A stretch of DNA of 57,877 bases from Haloferax larsenii JCM 13917 (GCF_000336955.1 NZ_AOLI01000014.1:232006-289882), one strand, 5' to 3'. Positions 1 through 9,290 are shown, numbered from the stretch's first letter. The notes: generated by a model not told the origin, from the sequence alone. A program made the numbers and translations.

Positions 1-1553
1 CCGTCTTCGGGGAAGTACACCCAGTCGTCGGAGTCGTCGCTGTCGGTGTCTGAGTACTCCTGCCAGTACTCCTGGACGAATCGCTCGTCGTTCTTGTACA
101 GCGTTCGGAGCATCCCCGGCCACGGCTTGTTGACCGTGAGGTAGCCAGCGCGTCCGGCCTCGACTTCTTCACCGCCTGTATCGACGATTTGGGCGTCGAT
201 GCCCGGCAACGGCGGTCCGGCAGAACCGGGTTTCATCTTCCCAACGCCGGGGAGCGTCGTAACCATCATGCCGCCGGTCTCGGTCTGCCACCACGTGTCC
301 ACGATTGGGCAGTCCTCGTTGCCGATGTGTTTGTAGTACCACTTCCACGCGCGCGGGTTGATTGGCTCGCCGACCGTGCCGAGGAGGCGAAGACTCGATA
401 GGTCGTGCTGTTCGGGGAAACGGCTGCCCCACTTCATGAACGCCCGAATCGCCGTCGGCGCGGTGTAGAAGATATCGACCGAATACTTCTCGATAATCTC
501 CCAGAGTCGGTCGCGGTTCGGGAAGTCCGGCGTGCCCTCGTACATCACCGTAGTCGTCCCGAGTGCAAGCGGTCCGTAGACGATGTAGGAGTGGCCGGTA
601 ATCCAGCCGATGTCGGCCGAACACCAGTAAGTGTCTTCCTTCTCGATGTCCAGTACTGCGTGCGAAGTCCACGCCGCATACGACAGGTAGCCGCCGGTGG
701 TGTGTTTGACACCCTTCGGCTGACCCGTGGTTCCCGAGGTGTACATCAAGAAGAGCATATCCTCGGCGTCGCGCTGGACTGGGTCTACTCGGTCGCCCGA
801 GTGGTCGGCCAACAGGTCGTCCCAATCGTGCTGATTACCCCGCAGGTCGTGACCGAAGCCGTCGTCGCCGAGACGGTCCACGACCACAGTCGCTTCGACA
901 CCGTGGTCGACACCGTCGAGTCCCTCGTTCGCTTTGTCAAGGTGGTCGAGTGGGTCGCCGCGGCGGTAGTAACCGTCACACGTGACGAGGAACTCCGAGT
1001 TCGCCGAGTTCATCCGCGTCGCGAGCGCCTCGGCCGAGAATCCCGCGAAGACCACCGAATGAGGTGCGCCGATGCGGGCACACGCCAACATTGCGATGGG
1101 TAACTCGGGAATCATCGGCATGTAGAGCGTCACCACGTCGTCTTCCTCGACACCGAGCTCGCGGAGGGCAGCCGCGAATTCGTTGACCTCGCGGTAGAGG
1201 TCCTGATACGTGTACGTGCGCGTCGTTCCGTGCTCGCCTTCCCACTTGATGGCGACTCGGTTCTTGTCGCCGTTTTCGACGTGTCGGTCGAGGCAGTTGT
1301 ACGAGGCGTTCAGTTTGCCACCCGTGAACCACTCGTAAAACGGCGGGTTCGAATCGTCCAGCACCGTATCGTAGTCGTCGTCCCAGTCGATGAGGTCGGC
1401 TGCTCGCTCCCAACACTCCGGCCAGTTCTCCTCGAACTCGTCGTATATCTCCGGGTCCGATACGTTCGCCTGCTCGACGAACTCCGCCGACGGTTCGAAC
1501 TCCGCTTGTTCTGCGAGTCGTGCTTCGAGTTCTACCTGGGCTTCTTCCGACAT
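1..1553 (-). CDS. acs: Acetyl-CoA synthetase (AMP-forming), 3' end beyond window
   Basis: Makes acetyl-CoA from acetate, CoA and ATP through an acetyl-AMP intermediate in the cytoplasm. About 517 codons are visible; the family is near 650 residues, so roughly the last 130-140 residues (the C-terminal lid with the catalytic Lys) lie outside. Visible motifs are the adenylate-forming P-loop YTSGTTGQPKGV, the acetate-pocket segment DTWWQTETGG and the N-terminal ACAS region (NASYNCLDRH). The ATG at 1553 gives MSEEAQVE and has a TATA-like element about 30 nt upstream. It is co-oriented with a Bat-type regulator and a second synthetase, and closely resembles the latter along its whole visible length, so the two are paralogs. 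Acyl-chain preference cannot be read from the sequence; propionate is possible. Confidence 0.95.
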   Translation of the reverse strand, partial: MSEEAQVELEARLAEQAEFEPSAEFVEQANVSDPEIYDEFEENWPECWERAADLIDWDDDYDTVLDDSNPPFYEWFTGGKLNASYNCLDRHVENGDKNRVAIKWEGEHGTTRTYTYQDLYREVNEFAAALRELGVEEDDVVTLYMPMIPELPIAMLACARIGAPHSVVFAGFSAEALATRMNSANSEFLVTCDGYYRRGDPLDHLDKANEGLDGVDHGVEATVVVDRLGDDGFGHDLRGNQHDWDDLLADHSGDRVDPVQRDAEDMLFLMYTSGTTGQPKGVKHTTGGYLSYAAWTSHAVLDIEKEDTYWCSADIGWITGHSYIVYGPLALGTTTVMYEGTPDFPNRDRLWEIIEKYSVDIFYTAPTAIRAFMKWGSRFPEQHDLSSLRLLGTVGEPINPRAWKWYYKHIGNEDCPIVDTWWQTETGGMMVTTLPGVGKMKPGSAGPPLPGIDAQIVDTGGEEVEAGRAGYLTVNKPWPGMLRTLYKNDERFVQEYWQEYSDTDSDDSDDWVYFPED

Positions 1554-1579
1554 GCTCTGTGATAGCGAGGAACAGACAA

Positions 1580-1590
1580 GGGTATAAGTC
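1580..1590 (-). promoter_or_regulatory. TATA element of the first acs gene
   Basis: On the minus strand the sequence reads GACTTATACC, centred about 32 nt upstream of the ATG at 1553. This is the spacing expected for a leaderless or near-leaderless haloarchaeal transcript. It shows that acs has its own promoter in the 195-nt gap after the regulator gene. Confidence 0.5.
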
Positions 1591-1748
1591 AGCCATCTAA
1601 CTACCACGAACGATAAGATATTTTCTCGGAATGCTCTGCGATAGCCCCTCTGAATCGACTACAGCCCTCCTCCTAACTGTCGAGAATATTTAGTAATTCC
1701 TCATACAGAATCGGGAGGAACCCAAACCACGTTTCCGAACCTAACGAT

Positions 1749-3566
1749 TTAGTGGTCCATCGAGGTGTCGAGGTCGTCGAAAAACGAGTGGAGCAACTTC
1801 TGTTGGGCGGTCCGAAGGTGTTGATGGAGCGTCGGCGACGACACGTCGAGGGAGTCTGCGAGGTCCTCGGCAGTGCTCTCACGTGGCCACTCGAAGTATC
1901 CGGCTAAGAACGCAGCGCGGAGTGCAGAGTGCTGCTTGTCGGTCAGTCGCCCCTCGACAGACTCGCGGAAATCGGTCGCGTGCTGTGGGTCGCGTTCGAC
2001 CTCTCGTTTCGACCGGAGTTCGGTGTCCGGGTATGTGTCGGTCAACTCCGTGATGACTGTTCGGAGCGGGATTTCGTTCGAAAGCTCTACGACGAAACTG
2101 GCGGTGCCGTCCTCGGCGACGAACTCCGAGACGGTGCCGTCGCGTGCCGTGACGGCCGAGAGAAGCGACTCACCGGAGAGCACGATTTCGAGCACCGACT
2201 CCTCGCCGCGGTCGCGAACGAGACGGACGTTCGAGACTTCGGGGGCAGCGTCCAGTTCGTCGAACGCCCGGTCGGTCTTGACACCGCTCACGGCGAGGAA
2301 ACAGAGCAAGGACCGGTCTGCGATAGGGGCGACGCCACGGAGTGCAACCGTACACCCGAGCGCATCGGAGACTCGGACGAGGACCGAACCGTCGTCGGTA
2401 CACTGGAATCGGAGTCGAGTAACTGTATCCGCGAGTAGGAGTTTCTTCCGTTCGACCGCTGCGAGCGAAGCACCGGCCTGCTGTCCGAGCGTCGCCAACA
2501 CGCTCTGTTCGCCCGTCGAGACAGTCCCCAGCGGTGTGCCGAGGTGTAACCGCCCGAACGTCGTCTCGCCGTGCACGAGCGACACAGTGGTGATATCAAC
2601 CACGCCACTATCGGTCGAAACAGTCGCATTCGACGTTCGAACGAGGGCTTCGTCGCCATCTGAATCGGCCGGTTCACCTCTGTCAGGAACGACGCGACGG
2701 ATGTCCGACAACCCCGCTTCGTCGATGCCGACAGCAGTCTGAGAGCCACTAGATGCAGTATTGGCCGCGGAAATCCATGCGAATCGATACGCGTTCGACC
2801 GACCGAGTCGTTCACAGAGCGTCTGTTCCAGTTCGTCACGGGTCGTCGCGTCCGAGAGTGCAGCGCTGGTTTCGCGGACGAGTTCGACGACAGACGACAG
2901 TCGAGACGAGGTGAACGTGCCGACACCAGTCGTGGGGTGGGCGACGTTCGGGCGACGGCCAGAACCGGTGTGAGCGACGCTACCGCCCGAATCGTAGCTG
3001 TCGGTATCGGACGAAAGCGCCTCGATAACTGCCGTCTCTGAGGGAGCGTCGACGAACGGGGAGAGACTCTCCAGTCGGTTCCAACCCCCGACTCGGAGTA
3101 CTACACTCGGATGGACGCCGTCGGCGAGCAGTTGCTTCGCGTAGTAGTTCCGAAGGTCGCGCGAGGAGACGTCAGCCAACTCGTCCTGTTCGAATCGCTC
3201 GGCAGCGCGTTCGCCAACCGTCGAAACGAGCATCTGGAGTCGCCGCGCCGTGACCGGAAAGACACGGTCGGAGTCACTCACGTCGTTCGCGGCGACGAAC
3301 TTCCGCAGGTCGTGTTCGACGTCGGCCGGGAGATACGCGGTTCGGTCGTCTTCGGGGACCGAAAGTGCGGTGAGGTCGGTGCCACGAGGTCGCCCACTTG
3401 CGACGTGTGCGGGCGTGAGGAGACTCATCTCGGTCGGTTGTAACCCCACTTCCGCGCCCAGTCTGACGACGAGGTCCTCGCGGTACGTCTCGGTAGCCCG
3501 ACGCAGTCGGTCGTACGCGAGCGCCCACTCTCGGGCCCTTCCGGACGTATCTCTCGGCCAACTCAT
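1749..3566 (-). CDS. Bat-type (bacterio-opsin activator-like) regulator with HTH_10
   Basis: A 605-residue predicted transcription regulator. Residues ~1-190 look like the catalytic domain of a tyrosine recombinase (RLGAEVGLQPTEM near the start, RDLRNYYAKQLLADGVHPSV, GGW), but the usual H-x-x-R and Tyr nucleophile positions are replaced, so it is probably a DNA-binding relic rather than an integrase. A GAF-like segment (LEQTLCERLGRSNAYRFAWI) follows, then the GAF/HTH-associated domain, and a C-terminal HTH_10 (LTDKQHSALRAAFLAGYFEW ... SSPTLHQHLRTAQQKLL). The ATG at 3566 (MSWPRDTSG) was chosen because homology begins there. It sits between two acetyl-CoA synthetase genes on the same strand, so acetate or acyl-CoA metabolism is a plausible target; this is inference from context. 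The sensed signal is unknown. Confidence 0.85.
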   Translation of the reverse strand: MSWPRDTSGRAREWALAYDRLRRATETYREDLVVRLGAEVGLQPTEMSLLTPAHVASGRPRGTDLTALSVPEDDRTAYLPADVEHDLRKFVAANDVSDSDRVFPVTARRLQMLVSTVGERAAERFEQDELADVSSRDLRNYYAKQLLADGVHPSVVLRVGGWNRLESLSPFVDAPSETAVIEALSSDTDSYDSGGSVAHTGSGRRPNVAHPTTGVGTFTSSRLSSVVELVRETSAALSDATTRDELEQTLCERLGRSNAYRFAWISAANTASSGSQTAVGIDEAGLSDIRRVVPDRGEPADSDGDEALVRTSNATVSTDSGVVDITTVSLVHGETTFGRLHLGTPLGTVSTGEQSVLATLGQQAGASLAAVERKKLLLADTVTRLRFQCTDDGSVLVRVSDALGCTVALRGVAPIADRSLLCFLAVSGVKTDRAFDELDAAPEVSNVRLVRDRGEESVLEIVLSGESLLSAVTARDGTVSEFVAEDGTASFVVELSNEIPLRTVITELTDTYPDTELRSKREVERDPQHATDFRESVEGRLTDKQHSALRAAFLAGYFEWPRESTAEDLADSLDVSSPTLHQHLRTAQQKLLHSFFDDLDTSMDH

Positions 3567-3686
3567 CTTTCGTAATAGTCGGAGAATTCGAACTAAATTG
3601 TTCCGATGGCAACTGGCTTTCTGCAGCAAAACTCGCGTAACTCCAGGATAACGCCCGAGAAGCCAAAGGGCACTATTTCGGTTTCG

Positions 3687-5660
3687 CTATTCTTCCGAAA
3701 CATCGGTCCGATTTCGGACGATAGACTCCAGTTCGCCGACGACTTCGGGGTTGCGGAGCGTCGAGGTGTCCCCGAAGTCCTCACCGTTGGTGATGTTTTC
3801 GAGGAAGCGGCGCATTATCTTTCCAGACCGGGTCTTCGGCAGGTCCGGAGTGAAGACGATTTCTTCCGGTATCGCGATGGGACCGATACGCTCGCGGACG
3901 CGGTCCTCGATTCGTTTTCGGGTCGCGTCGTCGCCGGTGACGTCCGCCTCCACGGTGACGTAGGCGTAGATTCCCTCGGCTTGCGGGTCGTCGATGCTCA
4001 CGACTGCCGCCTCGACGACGTGGTCGACGTCGACGATTGCCGACTCGACTTCCATCGTTCCGAGACGGTGCCCCGAGACGTTGATGACGTCGTCCACACG
4101 TCCGAGGACCGTGATGTAGCCGTCGTCGTCTCTTCGTGCGCCATCGCCCGTGAAGTAGAACCACCCGTCGATATCGGCGGGCACAGACTGGCCATTTGCC
4201 CACCGGGTCCCATCGAGGAGCGCGTGCGGCATCCCCGGCCACGGCCGACGGACGACGAGATATCCGGGTTCGTTCGGGCCACACTCCGACCCGCTCGCAT
4301 CCACGACCTGTGCGTCGATGCCCGGAAGCGGCCGCCCGACGGAACCGGGTTTCATTTCGTCGACTCCCGGAAGCGTCGTGACCATCATGCCGCCGGTCTC
4401 GGTCTGCCACCACGTGTCCACGATGGGACAGCGGCCGCCGCCGACGTGTTCGTGATACCACTCCCACGCGCGGGGATTGATTGGCTCGCCGACCGTGCCG
4501 AGGAGGCGGAGGCTCGACAAGTCGTGTGCGGCCGGGTACTCGGAGCCCCACTTCATGAACGAGCGAATCACCGTCGGCGCGGTATAGAACACGTCTACCG
4601 CGTTCGACTCGACGAGGTTCCAGAGACGGTCTTTCTCGGGGTAGTCTGGCGCGCCCTCGTACATCACGACGGTCGAGCCCACTGCGAGCGGACCGTAAAC
4701 GACGTACGAGTGGCCGCTAATCCACCCGATGTTCGCTGTACTCAGGTAGGTGTCCGCGGGACCGAGGTCGAGTACTGTCTCGGTCGTCCACGCGACGTGT
4801 GCGAGGTAGCCGCCGGTCGTGTGTTTGACCTTCTTCGGTTCGCCGGTCGTCCCCGAAGTGTGGATGAGAAACAGGCAGTCGTTTGCTGCGCGCTCGACTG
4901 GGTCGACCGCAGCGCCGGCATGTCGCTCGACGAGTTCGTGGTAGTCGTGTTGGGTCTCCCCGAGGTGGGTGTCGCCGTCGAGGCGGTCGACGACCACTGT
5001 CTCCCGGATGTCGTGGTCGACGCTCAGTCGCGCGTCGTCGGCCTTTCGCTTGAGGAGAACTGGGTTGCCCCGGCGGTAGTAGCCGTCGCACGTGACCAGA
5101 TAGTTGGATTCGGCGCTTTCGAGCCGGGTCGCGAGCGCGTCGGCAGAGAGACCGGCGAACACGACGTTGTGTGGTGCGCCGATGCGGGCACACGCCAGCA
5201 TTGCAATAGGTAACTCGGGGATGTTCGGCATGTAGAGCGTCACCACGTCGTCTTCCTCGACGCCGAGTTCTCGGAGTCCGGCCGCGAACTCGTTGACCTC
5301 GCGGGAGAGGTCCTGGTACGTGTAGACGCGCGTGTCGCCGGTTCGACTCTCCCACTTGATGGCGACGCGGTTCTTCCCACCCGCTTCGAGGTGGCGGTCG
5401 AGGCAGTTGTACGACGCGTTGAGCGTCCCGCCCGCGAACCACTCGAATGGCGGCCCATCGCCGGACAGGACAGTGTCGTAGGACTCGTCCCACGCGAGTC
5501 GCGCTGCTGCCGCCTCCCAGCAGTCGGGCCACGTCGTTTCGAACGTCTCGTAGATGGACTCGTCGGCCGCGTTCGCCTGCTCGACAAACGAGGTCGGCGG
5601 TCGGCGACCGCTCGATTCGGCCGCCTGCTCTGGCGTGTCCGACTCCCGACCGTTCGACAT
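3687..5660 (-). CDS. acs: Acetyl-CoA synthetase (AMP-forming), second copy
   Basis: A complete 657-residue acyl-CoA synthetase that activates acetate (or a short acyl acid) to its CoA ester. Motifs: LFLIHTSGTTGEPKKVKH, DTWWQTETGGMMV, the hinge region YFTGDGARRDDDGYITVLGR, and the C-terminal catalytic Lys in PKTRSGKIMRR near residue 620. The ATG at 5660 (MSNGRESD) has TCTTTTATGG about 31 nt upstream on the minus strand, so leaderless initiation is likely. It is the full-length paralog of the gene cut by the left edge of the window. It is divergent from tbp, with a 125-nt shared promoter region. Substrate preference between the two copies cannot be assigned from sequence alone. Confidence 0.95.
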   Translation of the reverse strand: MSNGRESDTPEQAAESSGRRPPTSFVEQANAADESIYETFETTWPDCWEAAAARLAWDESYDTVLSGDGPPFEWFAGGTLNASYNCLDRHLEAGGKNRVAIKWESRTGDTRVYTYQDLSREVNEFAAGLRELGVEEDDVVTLYMPNIPELPIAMLACARIGAPHNVVFAGLSADALATRLESAESNYLVTCDGYYRRGNPVLLKRKADDARLSVDHDIRETVVVDRLDGDTHLGETQHDYHELVERHAGAAVDPVERAANDCLFLIHTSGTTGEPKKVKHTTGGYLAHVAWTTETVLDLGPADTYLSTANIGWISGHSYVVYGPLAVGSTVVMYEGAPDYPEKDRLWNLVESNAVDVFYTAPTVIRSFMKWGSEYPAAHDLSSLRLLGTVGEPINPRAWEWYHEHVGGGRCPIVDTWWQTETGGMMVTTLPGVDEMKPGSVGRPLPGIDAQVVDASGSECGPNEPGYLVVRRPWPGMPHALLDGTRWANGQSVPADIDGWFYFTGDGARRDDDGYITVLGRVDDVINVSGHRLGTMEVESAIVDVDHVVEAAVVSIDDPQAEGIYAYVTVEADVTGDDATRKRIEDRVRERIGPIAIPEEIVFTPDLPKTRSGKIMRRFLENITNGEDFGDTSTLRNPEVVGELESIVRNRTDVSEE

Positions 5661-5785
5661 GGACCAACACAGCCGACCTCAGACCATAAAAGATTCGTAC
5701 AACACACTCCCGATTCGACGGCGGCGAGTGGGTGCGTCGAGAGACCCCCACTTTAAACACGTCGCGGTGCAATCTTGTTCACGAA
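5661..5785. promoter_or_regulatory. Divergent acs / tbp promoter region
   Basis: Two TATA elements face away from each other. On the minus strand, TCTTTTATGG is centred near 5691, 31 nt before the acs ATG. On the plus strand, CTTTAAACAC is centred near 5755, 31 nt before the tbp ATG at 5786. Both spacings fit leaderless mRNAs. No clear operator was seen between them. Confidence 0.6.
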
Positions 5786-6352
5786 ATGTCAGGGACGGAC
5801 GTCGTCGAGTCGATAGAGATACAGAATGTCGTCGCCTCGACCGGCATCGAGCAAGAACTCGACCTCAAGAGCCTGTCACTCGATATGGCGGGCACGGAGT
5901 ACAACCCGGACAACTTCCCGGGTTTGGTGTATCGAACGAGCGACCCGAAGTCTGCCTGTCTGGTCTTCCGGTCTGGAAAAATCGTCTGTACCGGCGCTGA
6001 CAGCGTCGAGGGCGTCCACGCGGCGCTCGACATCCTCTTCGAGGAACTCAGCGACCTCGGCATCCCGCTTCCGGACGAACCCGAGATTACGGTCCAAAAC
6101 ATCGTGTCGAGCGCGGACCTGCGGAGTAACCTCAACCTGAACGCGCTGGCAATCGGTCTCGGCCTCGAAGACGTCGAGTACGAACCCGAGCAGTTCCCCG
6201 GCCTCGTCTACCGCCTCGAAGAACCGAGTGTGGTCGTGCTGATGTTCGGCAGCGGAAAGGTCGTCATCACCGGCGCGAAGGAAGTCGCCCAAGCGGAGCA
6301 AGCCATCGAAGTGGTCAGAGACGAAGTTCAGAAGCTCGGACTGCTGGGCTGA
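5786..6352 (+). CDS. tbp: TATA-box binding protein (TBP)
   Basis: General transcription factor that binds TATA elements and recruits TFB and RNA polymerase. It has 188 residues, the usual size, built of two direct repeats of about 90 residues; each carries the (N/Q)FPGLVYR signature (near residues 43 and 135) followed by a phenylalanine-containing strand (CLVFRSGKIVCTGA; VLMFGSGKVVITGA). The ATG at 5786 (MSGTDVVESI) is 31 nt downstream of a TTTAAA-type element. Haloarchaea usually encode several TBPs, and which paralog this is cannot be told here. A hairpin suited to termination follows at 6443-6477. Confidence 0.97.
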   Translation: MSGTDVVESIEIQNVVASTGIEQELDLKSLSLDMAGTEYNPDNFPGLVYRTSDPKSACLVFRSGKIVCTGADSVEGVHAALDILFEELSDLGIPLPDEPEITVQNIVSSADLRSNLNLNALAIGLGLEDVEYEPEQFPGLVYRLEEPSVVVLMFGSGKVVITGAKEVAQAEQAIEVVRDEVQKLGLLG

Positions 6353-6442
6353 AGACGACGCACTCTCCATATTCGGGTGCGACGACACGAGGCGTGGCGA
6401 TAGCCAGCCAAGCAGACAGTCGCGTGTGGCGGATGCGCCGTC

Positions 6443-6477
6443 CGTCACCGACACAGTTCGCCCACCGCTCGGTGACG
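6443..6477. terminator. Inverted repeat between convergent tbp and membrane-protein genes
   Basis: CGTCACCGA (6443-6451) and TCGGTGACG (6469-6477) are perfect 9-bp complements separated by 17 nt. It is the only strong dyad between the two convergent genes, and a short T-containing run (CCGATTTTAG) follows on the plus strand. A bidirectional terminator is the simplest reading; function is inferred. Confidence 0.45.
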
Positions 6478-6518
6478 CGAAAACCGATTTTAGTGTGAAT
6501 ACGATTTCGAGACAGGAG

Positions 6519-6812
6519 TCACGCCGTTCCCGTCTCGAACTGCGAGAGGAAGACGCCCAGCGCCACGAGTAGCGCGAACGCCTTGACGACATCTCGCACG
6601 AGGTTCAACAGGTCGTCCCATACGACAACAAATACGTATCCAAGAACGTCCTCGGCGAGACCAGTGAACAAATCCAGAACGAAAAACACGATATCTGCAC
6701 CGAGAAACCCCAGTGCAACCAGCGTGAGTGAATAGCACGCATATCGTCCGATTCGACGGAGTGGGACGAATTCGTTCGGGAGGAGCTTCGCAAGCGAGGG
6801 AGTAGGGGACAT
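6519..6812 (-). CDS. Small membrane protein, two predicted helices
   Basis: A 97-residue protein of unknown function. A basic N-terminal segment (LPNEFVPLRRIGRYACYS) leads into a hydrophobic stretch at about residues 26-50 (LTLVALGFLGADIVFFVLDL). A second hydrophobic stretch lies at about 78-90 (ALLVALGVFL), after an amphipathic linker rich in V, D and L. The ATG at 6812 gives MSPTPSLAKLL. It is convergent with tbp and about 115 nt upstream of nothing co-oriented, so it looks monocistronic. No enzyme motif is visible. Confidence 0.65.
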   Translation of the reverse strand: MSPTPSLAKLLPNEFVPLRRIGRYACYSLTLVALGFLGADIVFFVLDLFTGLAEDVLGYVFVVVWDDLLNLVRDVVKAFALLVALGVFLSQFETGTA

Positions 6813-6927
6813 AGCTCAACAGAGACGACAAATGTCTAAAACCCTACTGGTCCGTCGAGAGGGATGGTGACTCCACGACTCGCTCGCCGGCTCCGTGCGT
6901 CGAAAAATCCGAAGGAACGAAATTGAA

Positions 6928-7428
6928 TTATCTAACAGTCGGCTCGCTGACCGGCTCTGCGAACGCGACCGTCTTTTTTACGTCGGTAACCTTCACGTCG
7001 ACTTCGTCGCCCGGCTGGGTGCCGGGGATGATGATGATAAAACCGCGTTCGACCTTGGCGATGCCGTCGCCTTGGTCACCGAGCGTGTCGATAGTGACAG
7101 AGCGAACTTCGCCTTCCTCGACCGGTGGGGTGCGCGACCGACGGGTGTACTGGTCCGACGACTGGTACTGTTCGGTCGACGATTTCGAGCGAGTCGTCTC
7201 TTCGGACGTCTGCTGTGTCGATTCAGTCGACGCCTCGGTCGACGACTCACTCTGGTCCGGCGTCAGCTCGGCATCCGGCGCGGAAAGCAGTGCGATACGG
7301 TAGAGTTCGTCGGTCGAGAGGGACCCACCCTCGACGAGTTCTTTCGGAATCGGGACGACGTAGCGGCCATTCTGACGCTCGATAGATGTCTCGAACAGGA
7401 GTCGGAGAGAATCTGAAATATCTGGCAT
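6928..7428 (-). CDS. TRAM-domain protein
   Basis: A 166-residue protein with a C-terminal TRAM domain, a small OB-like RNA-binding fold (residues ~103-160: EGEVRSVTIDTLGDQGDGIA, GFIIIIPGTQPGDEVDVKV). The N-terminal 45 residues (LRLLFETSIERQNGRYVVPI) form a short conserved block, joined to TRAM by a Ser/Thr/Gln/Glu-rich linker. Stand-alone TRAM proteins are common in archaea and have been linked to RNA chaperone-like and cold-related roles; that role is family knowledge, not shown here. Start is the ATG at 7428. Confidence 0.88.
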   Translation of the reverse strand: MPDISDSLRLLFETSIERQNGRYVVPIPKELVEGGSLSTDELYRIALLSAPDAELTPDQSESSTEASTESTQQTSEETTRSKSSTEQYQSSDQYTRRSRTPPVEEGEVRSVTIDTLGDQGDGIAKVERGFIIIIPGTQPGDEVDVKVTDVKKTVAFAEPVSEPTVR

Positions 7429-7563
7429 TGGGTGGTTTATGTGGTAGAGGATGTTAAAATATGGTGAATCGTCATCGCTTGGCTCGACTCGGTGGACAGG
7501 TCGCAGCGAAACGACGAATTGGTCGACACCTACCGAGAAATGATTCGGGAGTTGGTAGGTTTG

Positions 7564-8505
7564 CTAGTGAGAGACCCGCAAACCGACGGCAACGGCGACA
7601 AACCCACCGATAGCGACGAGAACGATAGAGCCGCCTGCGGCCAGTCCGAACAGATAGGCGAGCGTGACACCTGCAAATCCGGCGAACTCCCCGGCGACGA
7701 TTCCGTACCAAATCGACTGTTTGAAACTGTGCCCGAGTCGGGAGGCGGTGACGACGGGAACGACGAGCAGGGCCGCGACGAGGATGACGCCCATGATTCG
7801 CATCGCGCTGACGACGACGAAGGCGGTGAGAATCGACAGCAGCGTGTTCACCACGCGGACGTGGACGCGCGAAGCCCGAGCAGCCGTCTCGTCGAACGTC
7901 ACGAACACGAGCGGGCGGTACGCGACCGCGACCGCGACCGCGACGACGAGCGCCATCGAGACGAGCAATCCGATATCGGCACGCGAGACAGTTGCCAGCG
8001 ACCCAAAGAGGTACTGGTTGATACCCACCGAGATGCCGCCGCCGGTGAGCGAGATGAGGACACTTCCGAGAGCGAACCCACCGGTCAACACCATCGCGAG
8101 GGCGGCGTCGCTCCGGGCGTCGGTGTACTCGACGAGTGCCTGCACGAGCAACGCCGCGATGACGGCGACGACGAGCGCACCGAGAAGTGGCGGGACGGCA
8201 ATCGAAAGCGTGGCGTCGAGGAAGAGCGCGACTGCGACACCCGCGAACGCCGTATGAGCGAGCGTGTCGCCGACCATCGAGAGGTCGCGGTAGACGAGGA
8301 ACGAGCCGACGAGCGGACCGACGACCCCGATACAGAGGACCGACAGATACGCTCGCTGCATGTACGGATAGCCGAGGAACTGAAGCCCAGTCGCCTCCGC
8401 GACCCACGAGAATCCGCCGTCGACGGCGACGAGGAACCAATCGAGAAGGCCGGTGAGTACGTTGACGACTAGAAGCGGCGGGAGGAACTCGATGGCGGCC
8501 GTCAC
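7564..8505 (-). CDS. znuB: Metal ABC transporter permease (ZnuB/MntB family)
   Basis: Membrane channel of a zinc- or manganese-type ABC importer, 313 residues with 8-9 hydrophobic helices. The family region LVYRDLSMVGDTLAHTAFAG, which contacts the ATPase, is present, and FVTFDETAARASRVHV precedes the last helices. The start is the GTG at 8505, which overlaps the ATPase stop as GTGA; a longer frame upstream of it would overlap the ATPase gene heavily and has no membrane-protein character. It is the third gene of the binding protein-ATPase-permease operon, so translation is probably coupled. Confidence 0.93.
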   Translation of the reverse strand: MTAAIEFLPPLLVVNVLTGLLDWFLVAVDGGFSWVAEATGLQFLGYPYMQRAYLSVLCIGVVGPLVGSFLVYRDLSMVGDTLAHTAFAGVAVALFLDATLSIAVPPLLGALVVAVIAALLVQALVEYTDARSDAALAMVLTGGFALGSVLISLTGGGISVGINQYLFGSLATVSRADIGLLVSMALVVAVAVAVAYRPLVFVTFDETAARASRVHVRVVNTLLSILTAFVVVSAMRIMGVILVAALLVVPVVTASRLGHSFKQSIWYGIVAGEFAGFAGVTLAYLFGLAAGGSIVLVAIGGFVAVAVGLRVSH

Positions 8506-9290
8506 GACTTCGCCTCCGAATCGGAGCTCGCGTGCGCTTCGGCATCGTGGTGGTCGTGGGAGTGGTCCAACACCCGTTGGTTGGCCCCGTAAGCTGCGGC
8601 GAGGGCGTCGCTCTCGGCGAAGTCTTCCGAATCGCCGTGGAAGTAGAGTTCTCTGTTCAGACACGCGATACGGGAGGCTCGCGCCGTGACGACCCCGATG
8701 TCGTGTTCGACCAAGACGATAGTCAGCCCGCGGTCGTTGAGGTCTGCGAGCAGGTCGTAGAACGAGTCGCGGGACTCCGCATCGAGTGCGACAGTCGGTT
8801 CGTCGAGCGCGAGCAGGTCTGATTCTGCGGCGAGCGCGCGGGCGACGAAGACGCGTTGGCGCTGGCCGCCGGAGAGCGCACCGACGCGCCGGTCTGCGAG
8901 GTCGGCGATGTCGACTCTGTCGAGTGCGCCGTCGACTGCGGCGCGGTCGGCGTCCGAAAACCGGCCGAACAGGTTGCGCGGGTACCGTCCCATCCTGACG
9001 ACCTCGCGGACGGTAATCGGCATGTCGCGGGCCGCATCGGTGACGTCCTGTGCGACGTAGGCGATGCGTTCTCCGTCTCCGAATTCGTGTGCTGGCTCAC
9101 CGAAGAGGTGGGCCTCGCCGCGGTCCGGTCGTTCGAGGCCGAGAAGCAACCGGAGGAGCGTGCTCTTTCCAGACCCATTTGGGCCGACGAGTCCGAGGAA
9201 CTCGCCGGCTTCGATATCGAGCGAGATGCCGTCGATGACTGGAACGTCGCCGTAGGAGAACGCGACGTCGCTGAGTGAGACGACCGTCAT
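8502..9290 (-). CDS. znuC: Metal ABC transporter ATP-binding protein (ZnuC family)
   Basis: Cytoplasmic ATPase that powers metal uptake through the adjacent permease; 262 residues. Walker A GPNGSGKST near residue 38, signature LSGGQRQRV, Walker B LLALDEPTVAL and the switch His in VLVEHD are all intact. The C-terminal tail is His/Asp-rich (DHSHDHHDAEAH), which fits a zinc role. The start ATG at 9290 overlaps the stop of the binding-protein gene (ATGA), and its own stop overlaps the permease start (GTGA), so three genes are translated as a tight unit. Confidence 0.95.
   Translation of the reverse strand: MTVVSLSDVAFSYGDVPVIDGISLDIEAGEFLGLVGPNGSGKSTLLRLLLGLERPDRGEAHLFGEPAHEFGDGERIAYVAQDVTDAARDMPITVREVVRMGRYPRNLFGRFSDADRAAVDGALDRVDIADLADRRVGALSGGQRQRVFVARALAAESDLLALDEPTVALDAESRDSFYDLLADLNDRGLTIVLVEHDIGVVTARASRIACLNRELYFHGDSEDFAESDALAAAYGANQRVLDHSHDHHDAEAHASSDSEAKS

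Noticed and set aside
1749..3566. Integrase or mobile element
   Set aside because: The recombinase-like domain has lost its catalytic residues and is fused to regulator domains; no att sites or repeats flank it.
3606..5213. 535-codon open frame antisense to the second acs gene
   Set aside because: Mirrors the acs reading frame; composition is Val/Arg/Asp-rich without domains.
7492..8472. 326-codon open frame opposite the permease gene
   Set aside because: Extreme Asp/Glu/Arg composition typical of an antisense frame of a membrane protein; the opposite strand encodes an intact permease.
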